DNA of 64,000 nt, from the NCBI GenBank assembly GCA_029858505.1, contig JAOUEW010000002.1, positions 582,395 to 646,394 of the forward strand, given 5' to 3'. The notes beneath the pieces were generated by a model. The model was not told the origin of the DNA and did not search any database. It was given only the letters and a program-made list of their open reading frames with translations. This document shows, in pieces, positions 35,986-44,793 of this stretch. The position numbers and the translations under genes were made by a program. How positions within the stretch are numbered: the stretch's first letter is position 1; every line of letters begins with the position of its first letter. The DNA is from Deltaproteobacteria bacterium (GTDB taxonomy: Bacteria; SAR324; JACQKK01).

Positions 35986-36261
35986 TTACAAACTGGCCAT
36001 CAGTTTAAGAATCTCTTCGGTTTTTTCCTTCAATTCATTTTCATCTTCAGAACGAGCCGCCTGGGTCACACAATGGCGGATATGCCGCTCCAGCACCCCA
36101 AGTTCTATCTGTCGAAGCGCCCCTGTAACCGCCCGTATCTGGGAGAGGATATCCACGCAATACCGCCGGTCTTCCACCATCCGGCGGATACCTTTGATCT
36201 GTCCTTCAATCCGGTTCAGCCGGGTTAATTGAGATTCATGATCGGGAAATAGGGTATCCAT
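35986..36261 (-). CDS. csoR: CsoR-type copper-sensing repressor
   Basis: This 91-residue helical DNA-binding protein starts at the ATG at 36261. A frame to 36345 would read through the operator. The Cu(I)-binding set is present: Cys in RRYCVDIL, and His then Cys in the RHIRHCV stretch (C-H-C pattern of CsoR). The N-terminal helix [19 protein letters not shown] is the signature of the CsoR/RcnR family. Copper release of the repressor turns on this unit. The gene precedes copA and copZ on the same strand, so the repressor controls its own transcript. Confidence 0.93.
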   Translation of the reverse strand: MDTLFPDHESQLTRLNRIEGQIKGIRRMVEDRRYCVDILSQIRAVTGALRQIELGVLERHIRHCVTQAARSEDENELKEKTEEILKLMASL

Positions 36262-36310
36262 GGAAAGCCCCAGAAACGTGATGAAATAGCCCATCGAATT
36301 GATTAACTCC

Positions 36311-36338
36311 ATTATACCCCCATGGGGTATATTATCAA
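36311..36338 (-). promoter_or_regulatory. csoR-copA-copZ promoter with embedded CsoR-type operator
   Basis: Read leftwards, TTGATA (36333-36338) and TATAAT (36311-36316) are 16 bp apart. Inside, at 36313-36331, lies a 19-bp dyad with perfect 8-bp arms TATACCCC and GGGGTATA around CAT. That G-tract dyad matches published CsoR operators. Repressor bound there would cover the spacer and -10. The predicted start of transcription is about 43 bases ahead of the csoR ATG. Confidence 0.88.
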
Positions 36339-36449
36339 TTAGCATTTAATTATTAATATAGTGGTATTTTATCAGGGGATAACAGGTTTTTATTTCGTTC
36401 TTCAATCAAGTACCCGTCTTTTTTATGACTTTCTGGAGGGAATATTTTT

Positions 36450-36491
36450 CATCCCCCCTTTTCATGGCAACGACCCTAAGGATGTAACTTG
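36450..36491 (+). repeat. Dispersed intergenic repeat, copy C (short)
   Basis: This has the core of the repeat family: CATCCCCCCTTTTCATGGCA, then ACCC, then GATGTAACTTG. It is shorter and more diverged than the copies at 44874, 46086 and 53525. Confidence 0.5.
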
Positions 36492-36661
36492 AATGTGTAA
36501 GTGATGCCGTTGGCAGGTAAGTTCAGTGTTTGGAGCCTGATGATTTGCCAGCCAGAAAACCTGCTGGCTTCCTCTCCAACTCCCAACCTCCAAGTACCCC
36601 CATCTCTATAAATTCAATTCCCCCAAGAAGCCCCTAGGCAAACAAGCCCCGGTCTGGTAAA

Positions 36662-36725
36662 AATGATGGGTTCAACTGGGCGTTCCGCCCTTCCTCCATC
36701 ATTCACCGGTTCGCCGGTATTTTTC
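36662..36725 (+). promoter_or_regulatory. Structured RNA leader of the yajC-secDF operon
   Basis: Arms AATGATGG (36662-36669) and CCATCATT (36696-36703) enclose an inner hairpin GGGCG-TTC-CGCCC (36678-36690). Immediately after, ACCGG-TTCG-CCGGT (36705-36718) forms a UUCG-type hairpin followed by ATTTTT, which resembles an intrinsic terminator. The yajC ATG is only 14-15 bases later. An attenuator or translation switch is plausible but unproven. Confidence 0.5.
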
Positions 36726-36739
36726 CCAGGCAAGAGATC

Positions 36740-37078
36740 ATGTTTGACTTCATCTCGTTCGATTTTGCTTCCACGGCCTATGCCGCGGCCCCTCCTGCCG
36801 CTGGAACCCAAGGAAACTCTTTGTATTCTCTCTTTTACAATTTGTTTCCCCTGCTGATGATTTTTGTTGTGCTATATTTTGCCGTGTTTCTCCCCCAGCA
36901 AAAGCGCACCAAAATTCACCGTGAAATGCTGGACTCCCTGAAAAAGGGAGACAAAGTAAAAACCGATGGGGGCATTCACGGTTCCATTCAAAAAATCACC
37001 GACAGCGAGATAGAGTTGGAGATTTCTCCCAAGGTGGTGATCACCCTGGACCGCCAGCGGGTGGCCGATCGTTTGTAA
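36740..37078 (+). CDS. yajC: Sec translocon accessory protein YajC
   Basis: This 112-residue membrane protein has one helix (LYSLFYNLFPLLMIFVVLYFAVF) followed by the family's LPQQKRTKIHREMLDSLKKGDKV block and a small beta domain. YajC joins SecD and SecF in the holotranslocon. The order yajC-secD-secF is the standard one. A Gly/Ala/Pro-rich segment precedes the helix. The ribosome site is weak (AAGAG a few bases before the ATG at 36740), and the upstream RNA is strongly structured. Confidence 0.93.
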   Translation: MFDFISFDFASTAYAAAPPAAGTQGNSLYSLFYNLFPLLMIFVVLYFAVFLPQQKRTKIHREMLDSLKKGDKVKTDGGIHGSIQKITDSEIELEISPKVVITLDRQRVADRL

Positions 37079-37147
37079 GCCCTCATCATTCACTCCATGA
37101 ATTACATATTTAACCATTCCCTTTAAACACATTCCCCCAACGACTCC

Positions 37148-38719
37148 ATGCGTCTCCGCACCAAGGCAATTTCCATTTTGACGGTGGTCGGCCTGACCGG
37201 CTGGGCTCTTTACCCCACCATTCTGGCCTACCAACCGGGGGGAGACCCCAGCAAAGTAGAAAACAAATTGGCCCTGGGGCTGGACCTGCAAGGGGGAATG
37301 TACCTGGACATGGAAGTGGATACCGATGCCGCCGTCAGGCGAGTTTTGGAACTCACCGCCAGCGAACTGGAAAGCACCCTGCTGGATGAATTGGTGGATG
37401 TGGTCCGCGCGGAACGAGTGGGCAATACCGTGGAAATTGAAGTAGCCGCCGGAGAAAAGGTCGACTGGGATAAAGACAAGATGAAAAGCCTGACCTTCTC
37501 GTTTCAACGCAAAGAGATCAGCCCAAACCTGACCCGCCTGGAATTTAAAGCGGATGAAGAGACCCACATCCGCACGTCAGCGGTCAGCCAGGCCCTGGAA
37601 ATCATCCGTAACCGGGTGGATGCCTTTGGGGTGGCCGAGCCCACCATCCAAAAACAGGGAGAAAACAGCATCCTGATTCAACTTCCGGGGTTGAAGGACC
37701 CTAATGCAGCCAAGCGGTTGATTGGCAGCCAAGCCCTGCTGGAGTTCTATCTGGTGGAGGAAAACGTAAATCCGGGAAACATCGACCCCACTCGCCAAAT
37801 GGTGCTGTTTGAAGAAAAGCGCGATGCCGTGTCCGGACAGTTAATCACCACCATCCCCTACGTGGTGCAAAAACACCCCGTGATGGGAGGAGATACCATT
37901 CGAGACGCCCGGGTAGAAATCGACCCGCGGGACAACATGCCCCACGTCACCATATCGTTTGACAGCCGCGGAACAGATCGTTTTGCCCAGGTCACCCGCA
38001 GCAATGTGAACCGATTTTTGGCCATTGTGCTCGACAACAAAATCCGTTCCGCCCCAAGAATCCAAGAGGAAATCGGCGGGGGAACCGCCAGAATCACCGG
38101 GCAATTTAGCATGGCTGAAGCCAGCGAACTGGCCATTACCCTGCGTTCCGGGTCTCTTCCCGCCCCCATTCACATCCGGGAAGAGCGCACGGTGGGGGCC
38201 ACCCTGGGCGAAGATTCCATTCGCCAAGGTCTGCTGGGGGCTTCTGTGGGGGCTATTTTGGTCATCCTGTTCATGCTGGTGTATTACAACGTATCCGGTC
38301 TGTTCGCCACCCTGGCCCTGATATTGAACATCATGATGATCATTGCCACCCTAAGTCTGTTCAGGGGCACCCTTACCCTGCCTGGCATTGCCGGGTTGGC
38401 CTTAACCGTAGGTATGGCGGTGGATGCCAACGTGCTTATCTTCGAGCGTATCCGGGAGGAACTGGCCATTTCAGGCAACCCCCGAAAATCGGTTGAGCTG
38501 GGTTTCCAAAAAGCGTTCTGGACCATCTTCGATTCCAACCTCACTACGTTGTTCGCGGCCTTTACCCTGCTGGCCTACGGAACCGGCCCCATCAAAGGAT
38601 TCGCAGTCACCTTGTCGGCGGGTATTCTTATCAGCATGTTCACGGCCATTGTGGTGACCCGGTTTTTGTTTGAGTTGTTCTGGCTGCGGCGGCCCCATTT
38701 GGAAAAAATCAGCATCTAA
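37148..38719 (+). CDS. secD: Protein translocase subunit SecD
   Basis: This 523-residue inner-membrane protein of the SecDF complex uses the proton motive force to pull proteins into the periplasm. It has an N-terminal helix, the LALGLDLQGGMYLDMEV motif, a large P1 periplasmic domain (residues about 40-330), and five C-terminal helices with LALTVGMAVDANVLIFERIREE, the RND-like signature carrying the conserved Asp. Length is shorter than E. coli SecD (615) and fits many other bacteria. secF starts 30 bp later. No Shine-Dalgarno is obvious before the ATG at 37148. Confidence 0.95.
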   Translation: MRLRTKAISILTVVGLTGWALYPTILAYQPGGDPSKVENKLALGLDLQGGMYLDMEVDTDAAVRRVLELTASELESTLLDELVDVVRAERVGNTVEIEVAAGEKVDWDKDKMKSLTFSFQRKEISPNLTRLEFKADEETHIRTSAVSQALEIIRNRVDAFGVAEPTIQKQGENSILIQLPGLKDPNAAKRLIGSQALLEFYLVEENVNPGNIDPTRQMVLFEEKRDAVSGQLITTIPYVVQKHPVMGGDTIRDARVEIDPRDNMPHVTISFDSRGTDRFAQVTRSNVNRFLAIVLDNKIRSAPRIQEEIGGGTARITGQFSMAEASELAITLRSGSLPAPIHIREERTVGATLGEDSIRQGLLGASVGAILVILFMLVYYNVSGLFATLALILNIMMIIATLSLFRGTLTLPGIAGLALTVGMAVDANVLIFERIREELAISGNPRKSVELGFQKAFWTIFDSNLTTLFAAFTLLAYGTGPIKGFAVTLSAGILISMFTAIVVTRFLFELFWLRRPHLEKISI

Positions 38720-38749
38720 TCCTTCATCCACCACCCATTCACGGTAGCC

Positions 38750-39703
38750 ATGCGGTTCATTAAGAATGATACCAACATAAACTTCATGGGGTTTGCCCCC
38801 ATCGCCCAAATCACCACCTACGTGGCGGTTTTGCTGGGCCTGTTCTACTGGGCCTACGCAGGGCTAAATTATGGAATCGATTTCCGAGGCGGCACGGTGG
38901 TTCAAGTGAAATTTGATCAGCGCCAAGACATCTCGGCCATCCGTGCAAGCCTAACCCAAGCGGGCTTTGACTCCTTCTCCCTTCAAGCCCTGGGCCAAGA
39001 GGCTGACAACGAGTTTCTGGTTTCTTTGTCGAGCAGCAACGATGAAAACATTTCTGCCGCCCCCCAGGCCGCTGGGGAATCTGCTGAGACCCCCGCCGCC
39101 ACCACGGTTAGCCAGAAGGTTGAAAACACATTAAAATCAGCCTTTGGCGCGCTGACCATCCGCCGGGTGGAATCGGTGGGTCCCAAGGTAGGAGACGAGC
39201 TCAAATGGTCGGCCATCAAGGCGGTGGTGCTTTCTCTGATTCTCATCATGGGGTATGTGGCGTTCCGGTTTGAATGGCGCTATGGGGTAGGGGCCATTAT
39301 TGCCCTTACCCACGATGTGTTGTTCGTGGTTGGGGTGTTTGCCTTTACCCAAAAAGAAATGACGATTACCGTTTTGGCGGCCATTCTCACCGTGGGGGGG
39401 TATTCCATCAACGATACCATCGTGATCATGGACCGTATTCGTGACAACCTTCGGCGATCCACCAAAACCCCGCTGCCGGAGGCATTCAACAAAAGCATCA
39501 ACGAAACCCTCAGCCGCACCATTATCACCTCTGGCACCACCCTGCTGGCGGTGCTGGCTCTGTTTCTTTGGGGTGGTGAAATTATCCACGACTTTGCCTT
39601 TGCCCTGCTGGTGGGGATCACGGCTGGAACCTATTCTTCCATTTGCGTGGCCAGCCCCACCGTGCTGCAACTTACCCGTTGGTTCCCCCCCAAGGTGAAA
39701 TAA
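38750..39703 (+). CDS. secF: Protein translocase subunit SecF
   Basis: This 317-residue partner of SecD has an N-terminal helix, GLNYGIDFRGGTVVQVKF (the conserved GIDFxGG), a P1 domain extended by an Ala/Glu-rich insertion (SAAPQAAGESAETPAATT), then five helices with the SINDTIVIMDRIRDNLR motif and the family ending SICVASPTVL. A pyrimidine-rich leader without a purine ribosome site precedes the ATG at 38750. The MFS gene follows after 3 bp. Confidence 0.95.
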   Translation: MRFIKNDTNINFMGFAPIAQITTYVAVLLGLFYWAYAGLNYGIDFRGGTVVQVKFDQRQDISAIRASLTQAGFDSFSLQALGQEADNEFLVSLSSSNDENISAAPQAAGESAETPAATTVSQKVENTLKSAFGALTIRRVESVGPKVGDELKWSAIKAVVLSLILIMGYVAFRFEWRYGVGAIIALTHDVLFVVGVFAFTQKEMTITVLAAILTVGGYSINDTIVIMDRIRDNLRRSTKTPLPEAFNKSINETLSRTIITSGTTLLAVLALFLWGGEIIHDFAFALLVGITAGTYSSICVASPTVLQLTRWFPPKVK

Positions 39704-39706
39704 CCC

Positions 39707-40915
39707 GTGAGAAAAAGATCCTTGGGTGTGGTGTTCGTGATCGTGGCCATGGACCTGATCGGGTTCGGGCTGATTCTCCCCCTGCTTCCTCTCTATGCCG
39801 ACAAACTGGGGGCCACCCCCCTGTTTGTGGGGTTGCTTTTCAGCATTTATTCCCTGATGCAGTTTTTGATGAACCCCTTTTGGGGGGGGGTTTCCGACCG
39901 GTTTGGTCGGCGGCCCGTTATTTTGTTCAGTCTGGCTGGCTCAACGCTGTCTTATCTGGCCTACGGCTCGGCGGAATACTTGGCTTCTACCCCGGAGGGG
40001 ACGCTGGCTGTGCTGCTGGGCTCTCGAATGGTGGCGGGTGCCCTGGGTGCCAACATCACCACTTCGCAAGCCTACGTGGCCGACCTGACCACCCCGGAAA
40101 ACCGTGCCCGGGGCATGGGCATTGTGGGGGCCGCCATCGGGTTGGGTTTTGTGGTGGGCCCGGCCCTAGGCTCACTGGTCACCCATTCCCCCATCTTAGA
40201 GGCCTATGGCCTGGGTTTGGCCGGATACGTGGGCGCGGTATTGTGTCTGGGTAACTTGGTGGGGGCATGGATGTGGCTGGGAGAATCTCACCCCCCTGAA
40301 AAGCGTGGTGCCACAGGACCCCGCCCCAACCGTCTGGCAACCCTAAGCCAAACCCCAACCACCTGGCCAATCCTGACGTCCATGCTTTTGGTCACCATGG
40401 CCTTTTCTCAAATGGAATCCTCCTTTGCGTTATTTGGGGTCAAACGATTCGACCTCGTCCCGCGAGATATCGGGATTCTGTTCGCTTACACTGGGCTGGT
40501 GGTGGTGGTCATGCAGGGCGGGTTTACCCGGCCCTTGGTGGCACGCCTAGGAGAGGCCCGGGTGGTTCTTAGCTCGGGATTGGTATTAGGGGCCGGGTTG
40601 TTGGCCATGGCCCTGGCGGAAGATCTGTCCTGGGTGTTGATCGGGTTAGGGTTGATTGGGGTAGGAATGGGACTGGCCCAACCCTCGTTGTTTTCCCTGC
40701 TGTCCCGCTCCGCTCCCTCAGAGAACCAAGGGTTGGTGTTGGGCCTGGGGCAATCGGTCAGCGCTCTGGCTAGAATATTGGGCCCTGCCATCGGCATGAG
40801 TCTGTTTGCTCAGGTTTCGATGCGGGGGCCCTATTGGCTTGGAAGCGCCATGATGGTAGGGGTAGTGTTCATGGCCTTGCTGTTGATCCGCAAACCCACG
40901 CCCGTGAACCTGTGA
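39707..40915 (+). CDS. MFS-family drug/sugar efflux transporter (TetA-like)
   Basis: This 402-residue protein has 12 predicted helices. The MFS motif A (GGVSDRFGRRPVI) lies after helix 2, and motif C-like GxxxGPxxG text (GLGFVVGPALGS) in helix 5, which points to the DHA1/TetA drug-proton antiporter type. It uses a GTG start at 39707, 3 bp after secF. The next gene starts with a GTG overlapping its stop (GTGA), so it is in the same transcript as secDF. Substrate unknown. Confidence 0.85.
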   Translation: MRKRSLGVVFVIVAMDLIGFGLILPLLPLYADKLGATPLFVGLLFSIYSLMQFLMNPFWGGVSDRFGRRPVILFSLAGSTLSYLAYGSAEYLASTPEGTLAVLLGSRMVAGALGANITTSQAYVADLTTPENRARGMGIVGAAIGLGFVVGPALGSLVTHSPILEAYGLGLAGYVGAVLCLGNLVGAWMWLGESHPPEKRGATGPRPNRLATLSQTPTTWPILTSMLLVTMAFSQMESSFALFGVKRFDLVPRDIGILFAYTGLVVVVMQGGFTRPLVARLGEARVVLSSGLVLGAGLLAMALAEDLSWVLIGLGLIGVGMGLAQPSLFSLLSRSAPSENQGLVLGLGQSVSALARILGPAIGMSLFAQVSMRGPYWLGSAMMVGVVFMALLLIRKPTPVNL

Positions 40916-42201
40916 ATCCTCTCCAAACCATTCATCCTCTTCGTTTGGGGCTGATATTTCTGCTGATTTTCGTCTTGGTTTCCCTGCTCCTCTGGGTAGG
41001 ACAGGTAATGGTGTTGTTTTTGTTGGCTTCTTTATTTGCCTATGTTCTGGCCCCGCTGGTGCGCCGCATGAGCCATTGGCAGATTGGTCGCTTTCACCTG
41101 GGGAGGGGAACCTCGATATTAATTCTATATGCTGTATTTTTACTGGTTCTTGGGTTGAGTGGACGCCTGATGGGCCCCGCCCTGGGAAAAGAATTTAACC
41201 ACCTGTTAAAAGACATGCCCAGCCTTTTGGTGTCGTTAGAAAAAAACTACCTCGTTCCCCTCGACAACACGCTTCAGGATTGGCTGAAACCCTTTGCTCC
41301 AGAAGAGCCGGAATCCCCCGCCCCACCCCTGAAGGCCCCGATGGACGGGCAAGCCCAAACCGAACAAACGGTCGATACGGTTACCCCTCCTCCATCTCCC
41401 TGGAGTCCCCTGCTGGAGAATTATACTTTCCAAATTCGCCCCCAGGGGGAAGGTTGGGTCGCCTCGCCACAACGCCGCAAAGCCGGAACCTCTGCCGAGA
41501 AACCAGAAAAAGACCCATCCGTTTCTCCATTGCAGCGGCTGAAAGGGGCCCTGGGCACCAACATGATTCAATGGGCCGATATGGCTCGGCGACAAGTCGC
41601 TTCCGTGGCTTCCATCGTTTTCAACACCTTTATGGTGATGATGATTGCAGCGTTCATCTTGGTGAACCCCAAACGCATCAACCTGTTCATTCAAAATCTC
41701 CTTCCTGCCGCCTACCACAACGACTACTGGAACTGGTTAAAAGGAATGGACGAAGGGCTGAGCGGCGTGGTGCGGGGGCAAATTATTATCGCCCTGTTGA
41801 ATGGAGCTTTGACGGGTGTTGGTTTGTTCTTGTTGTCCATTCCCTTTGCCTTCACTTTGTCCATCATTGCCACCCTTTGTTCGGTCATTCCGGTGTTTGG
41901 CGTGCTCATTTCCTCCATACCCATCGTGGTGTTGGCGCTTACCCATTCTCTTTCCAGCGCACTCCTAATGATCGGCTGGATTTTGGGGATACACTTTCTG
42001 GAGGGGAATTTTTTCAACCCCAAAATCATGGGTGATACCGCTAAAATTCACCCCGCGTTGATTGTGCTGGCATTGTTGGTGGGAGAGCACGCGGGGGGCA
42101 TGGTGGGGGCCCTGCTGGCTGTTCCGGTGTATTCCATTTTGCAATCCACATTTTTCTTTTTTCTCCAATCCGCCGAAAAATTAGAGCATTCTGGAACTTA
42201 G
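40912..42201 (+). CDS. AI-2E family transporter (PerM/DUF20 family)
   Basis: This 429-residue polytopic membrane protein starts at the GTG at 40912, overlapping the MFS stop (GTGA). Earlier starts would lie inside that gene. Features are two N-terminal helices, a long helical/extracytoplasmic region with a Pro/Gln-rich insertion (about residues 125-205, richer than in relatives), and a C-terminal helical block (RGQIIIALLNGALTGVGLFLL, then FGVLISSIPIVVLALTHS and FLEGNFFNPKIMG). Members export small molecules such as autoinducer-2 or ions. The actual substrate is unknown. Confidence 0.88.
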   Translation: MNPLQTIHPLRLGLIFLLIFVLVSLLLWVGQVMVLFLLASLFAYVLAPLVRRMSHWQIGRFHLGRGTSILILYAVFLLVLGLSGRLMGPALGKEFNHLLKDMPSLLVSLEKNYLVPLDNTLQDWLKPFAPEEPESPAPPLKAPMDGQAQTEQTVDTVTPPPSPWSPLLENYTFQIRPQGEGWVASPQRRKAGTSAEKPEKDPSVSPLQRLKGALGTNMIQWADMARRQVASVASIVFNTFMVMMIAAFILVNPKRINLFIQNLLPAAYHNDYWNWLKGMDEGLSGVVRGQIIIALLNGALTGVGLFLLSIPFAFTLSIIATLCSVIPVFGVLISSIPIVVLALTHSLSSALLMIGWILGIHFLEGNFFNPKIMGDTAKIHPALIVLALLVGEHAGGMVGALLAVPVYSILQSTFFFFLQSAEKLEHSGT

Positions 42202-42254
42202 TTAGAATTATTTCACCCTCTCCCTCTGTGTTTCTTCGCTCACCAAAACCGCCC

Positions 42255-43757
42255 ATGCCAAAACACAAGTCAACCATCTGGGGCAATCACTTGGAAACCA
42301 AGCCCGACCAGGCCATGATCCGGTTTTCGGCAGGCAGAGACGTGGCAAGCTTACCCATGGCTGATTCCGAGTTATTGCTGGATGACCTATGGACCAACCG
42401 GGCCCATACCGTGATGCTCAAAACCCAGGGCATTCTTGAGCCAGCCCTGGCGGAAAAAATATTTGAGGGTTTGGAGATGTTAGAACAAGAATGGATCAGC
42501 GGGAAATTCACCTTGGACCCGGCCAAAGAGGATGTTCATGTCAACGTGGAGCATTTCGTTACCGAACGCATGGGGGAGGAAGCCGGCGGACGCATGCACA
42601 CCGGCCGCAGCCGCAACGACCAAGTGGCCACCGATCTTCGTCTGTTGATGAGAAGAGAAGTTTTAATATTCATGGAAAACGTAGACGCCTTGGGAAGGGA
42701 AATACTGACCCAGGCCGTGGCCCACGCCGAAACCTGGATGCCGGGGTTCACCCACACCCAGCCAGGGATGATGACCACCTGGGGTCATTGGCTGTGCGGA
42801 TGGGCCCAGGCCCTCACCCGTGACCTGAACCGGGCGGAAGGATTATTCCACCGGTTGAACCGGTCGCCCCTGGGGGCCGCGGCTTCGTTTGGGACATCCT
42901 GGCCCATCCACCGAGAATTGACCGCCGAATTGCTAGGGTTTGACGGCGTTGAAGAAAACACCCTTGATGCCGTGACCAGTCGGGGAGAATTGGAGTACGA
43001 AGTGGCATCCCTATACGCCCAGATGATGAATCACCTTTCGGTGGCTGCCCAGGATCTGATGCTGTTGGCCCACCCCTATTGGAACATGGTGCGGCTGGAT
43101 GACGCCTACGTCACCGGATCTTCCATCATGCCCCAGAAACGCAACCCCGACTTCGCCGAAGTGATCCGAGGAAAAACCGCCTGGGTCATCGGAGCCGCAG
43201 CCGGGCTGCTGGCCGGCCCCAAGGGCACCATGAGCGGCTATAACCGAGACACCCAGCAAACCAAATACGCCCTGCTGGATGTGGTGAGGGAATGCCGAGA
43301 CGCCCCCACAGTCTTTCGTGGGGCAATAAACACCCTGAGGGTGAACAAAGAAGAAATGGCCGCCCACCTGAACAGTGGGTTTTTGGCCGCCGCCGACTTT
43401 GCCGACCTGGCCGCCAGGGAATTGAACCTACCGTTTCGCCTGGGATACAACATCGCCGCCACGGCGGTGAGATTGTCCGGAAACGCCGGGGTGATCACCC
43501 CCCAAGCCGCCCGCCAAGCCATGGCCGAATCCGGCGCGGAACCCGATAAAATTCAACAAGCTGAACACATCGTGAGCCAGTTGGCCGATCCCGCCCGGGT
43601 GGTGTCATGGCGAACGCACACTGGCTCCCCCGCGCCAGAACAGGTGCATAAACAGGCGGCTCAATTAGAAAAACGTTTCGACAAGAGCAAAGCCTTCGTT
43701 CATTCCGCCCGCAAACAAATTGAATCAGCCTGGGAACGCTGCAAACAACACCGATAA
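42255..43757 (+). CDS. argH: Argininosuccinate lyase-like protein
   Basis: This 500-residue fumarase/aspartase-superfamily lyase would split argininosuccinate into arginine and fumarate. Family signatures are HTGRSRNDQVATDLRL, FTHTQPGMMTT, LGAAASFGTSWPIHRE, TSRGELEYEV and SSIMPQKRNPDFAEVIRGK (the flexible loop with the catalytic Ser). It is about 40 residues longer than usual and has several unusual residues around the active site (for example RGELEYEV instead of SDRDF-type). It is therefore a divergent ArgH, or a related lyase. The ATG at 42255 gives MPKHKSTIWG. It ends directly against thpR. Confidence 0.82.
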   Translation: MPKHKSTIWGNHLETKPDQAMIRFSAGRDVASLPMADSELLLDDLWTNRAHTVMLKTQGILEPALAEKIFEGLEMLEQEWISGKFTLDPAKEDVHVNVEHFVTERMGEEAGGRMHTGRSRNDQVATDLRLLMRREVLIFMENVDALGREILTQAVAHAETWMPGFTHTQPGMMTTWGHWLCGWAQALTRDLNRAEGLFHRLNRSPLGAAASFGTSWPIHRELTAELLGFDGVEENTLDAVTSRGELEYEVASLYAQMMNHLSVAAQDLMLLAHPYWNMVRLDDAYVTGSSIMPQKRNPDFAEVIRGKTAWVIGAAAGLLAGPKGTMSGYNRDTQQTKYALLDVVRECRDAPTVFRGAINTLRVNKEEMAAHLNSGFLAAADFADLAARELNLPFRLGYNIAATAVRLSGNAGVITPQAARQAMAESGAEPDKIQQAEHIVSQLADPARVVSWRTHTGSPAPEQVHKQAAQLEKRFDKSKAFVHSARKQIESAWERCKQHR

Positions 43758-44390
43758 CTATTCATCCCCTACCATCGACATCGAATATTCTCGGGTATAG
43801 GCGGGTTTGTCGGGGGTAAGGTCCGATAACATCATGGCCACCCTATCCACGGCAATGCGGACGGGGTCCAGGGGAGGAATACGGGCCATCCATTCTGGCC
43901 ACACAGCCGCAACATTCCTGCCGCCCTGGCCGCGAAAGCGCACCAGGGTGATATGGGGTCGAAACGGGTTCAGGTGCCGGACATCGGCCAGGGGAAGGCC
44001 ATCTGGCCCACAAAATGGGGGTTGAGAAACCCATTGGGTCAAAGGCCAGCGCTCCTCTAAGGGGTATGGGTCGGCCTCCAGACAGATCAGGTTCGGTCTG
44101 CGAGCCGATGGCCACAGCGAAAATCCCCGCCAAGAAAACGTTAAGCCCCGCCAAACCCCCTGTCGAACAGATTCTTCTACCTGTTTCCACACGGCATGCC
44201 GCTGGGGTGCCGTTAACCCTGGGAAGAACAACAGTGTCACATGCCCGTTTTCTCGCCTTACCGGACGCCATTCTCGATGAATCCCATCGGCGCCGAGCAC
44301 CTCCTCCGCTACTTGGCGCAACCGATCCATCCGGGAAAAGATTTCCTCACGGGCGGAATCGGTGAGTTCAAACGCCACAAAGCAGCGCAT
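43758..44390 (-). CDS. thpR: RNA 2',3'-cyclic phosphodiesterase / 2'-5' RNA ligase (ThpR family)
   Basis: This 210-residue two-histidine phosphoesterase has both HxT motifs: NGHVTLLFFPG (about 51) and FRPHITLVRFRG (about 150). These line up as the catalytic His/Thr pairs. The N-terminus MRCFVAFELTDSARE is typical. The enzyme joins or cleaves 2'-5' or cyclic phosphate RNA ends, and its cellular role is uncertain. It abuts argH with no intergenic base (stop to stop) on the opposite strand. Confidence 0.9.
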   Translation of the reverse strand: MRCFVAFELTDSAREEIFSRMDRLRQVAEEVLGADGIHREWRPVRRENGHVTLLFFPGLTAPQRHAVWKQVEESVRQGVWRGLTFSWRGFSLWPSARRPNLICLEADPYPLEERWPLTQWVSQPPFCGPDGLPLADVRHLNPFRPHITLVRFRGQGGRNVAAVWPEWMARIPPLDPVRIAVDRVAMMLSDLTPDKPAYTREYSMSMVGDE

Positions 44391-44394
44391 GGCA

Positions 44395-44793
44395 TTAAAA
44401 GGGCTTGTTCATGGCCAAATACACCAGCGCCAGCGATAGCATCACCACCGCCACGTCCATCAAAAACAACATCGGTTTGTCCTTGGGCGTCATGGGTCGT
44501 TTCCAGCGGCGCCCCACCATGCTCCCCAGGGCCAGCAGCACCAAAAACACCCCCAGCTTGGTGTGAAGCCATCCCCCCTTCTTCAGGTCTCCCGTTTCCA
44601 TGGCCAGCAGAATCCCCGTGGCCACCACGGCCACCATCAAAGTGTGGTATCCCATCATGTGCAAACGCCGCCAAAAACGCGTGTTCATGGGCACCCCAGA
44701 AGACGCCATCACCTGAGCGGTTGTTTCCACGTTTAAGAGCAGCAACATCAGAGAAATCAGCACAATATGGAGGGGCAGCATCAGATCATACAT
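44395..44793 (-). CDS. Four-helix membrane protein, HemJ/CopD-like
   Basis: This 132-residue protein is mostly hydrophobic, with four helices: LPLHIVLISLMLLLLN, then YHTLMVAVVATGILLA, WLHTKLGVFLVLLALG and FLMDVAVVMLSLALVYLA. LH in helix 1 and GWLHTKL before helix 3 resemble the conserved His and Lys of HemJ (protoporphyrinogen oxidase), but the rest is weakly similar. It could be a SirB/CopD-like protein. I start at the ATG at 44793 because it directly precedes the helix. It is 4 bp from thpR and on the same strand. Confidence 0.5.
   Translation of the reverse strand: MYDLMLPLHIVLISLMLLLLNVETTAQVMASSGVPMNTRFWRRLHMMGYHTLMVAVVATGILLAMETGDLKKGGWLHTKLGVFLVLLALGSMVGRRWKRPMTPKDKPMLFLMDVAVVMLSLALVYLAMNKPF

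Larger units (their letters stand above)
36262..36739. other. Intergenic region between csoR and yajC: promoter, repeat and structured leader
   Basis: It contains the csoR promoter/operator at the left, a copy of the dispersed repeat (36450-36491), and a short hairpin GCCAGC/GCTGGC near 36550-36572. It also contains a 35-codon frame (36504-36611, no good ribosome site) and the structured yajC leader (36662-36725). No convincing gene is seen. Confidence 0.6.

Noticed and set aside
36504..36611. 35-codon leader peptide before yajC as a real gene
   Set aside because: It has no ribosome site, no signal peptide and no arrest motif that I can recognise. It is kept only as a hypothesis in the findings.
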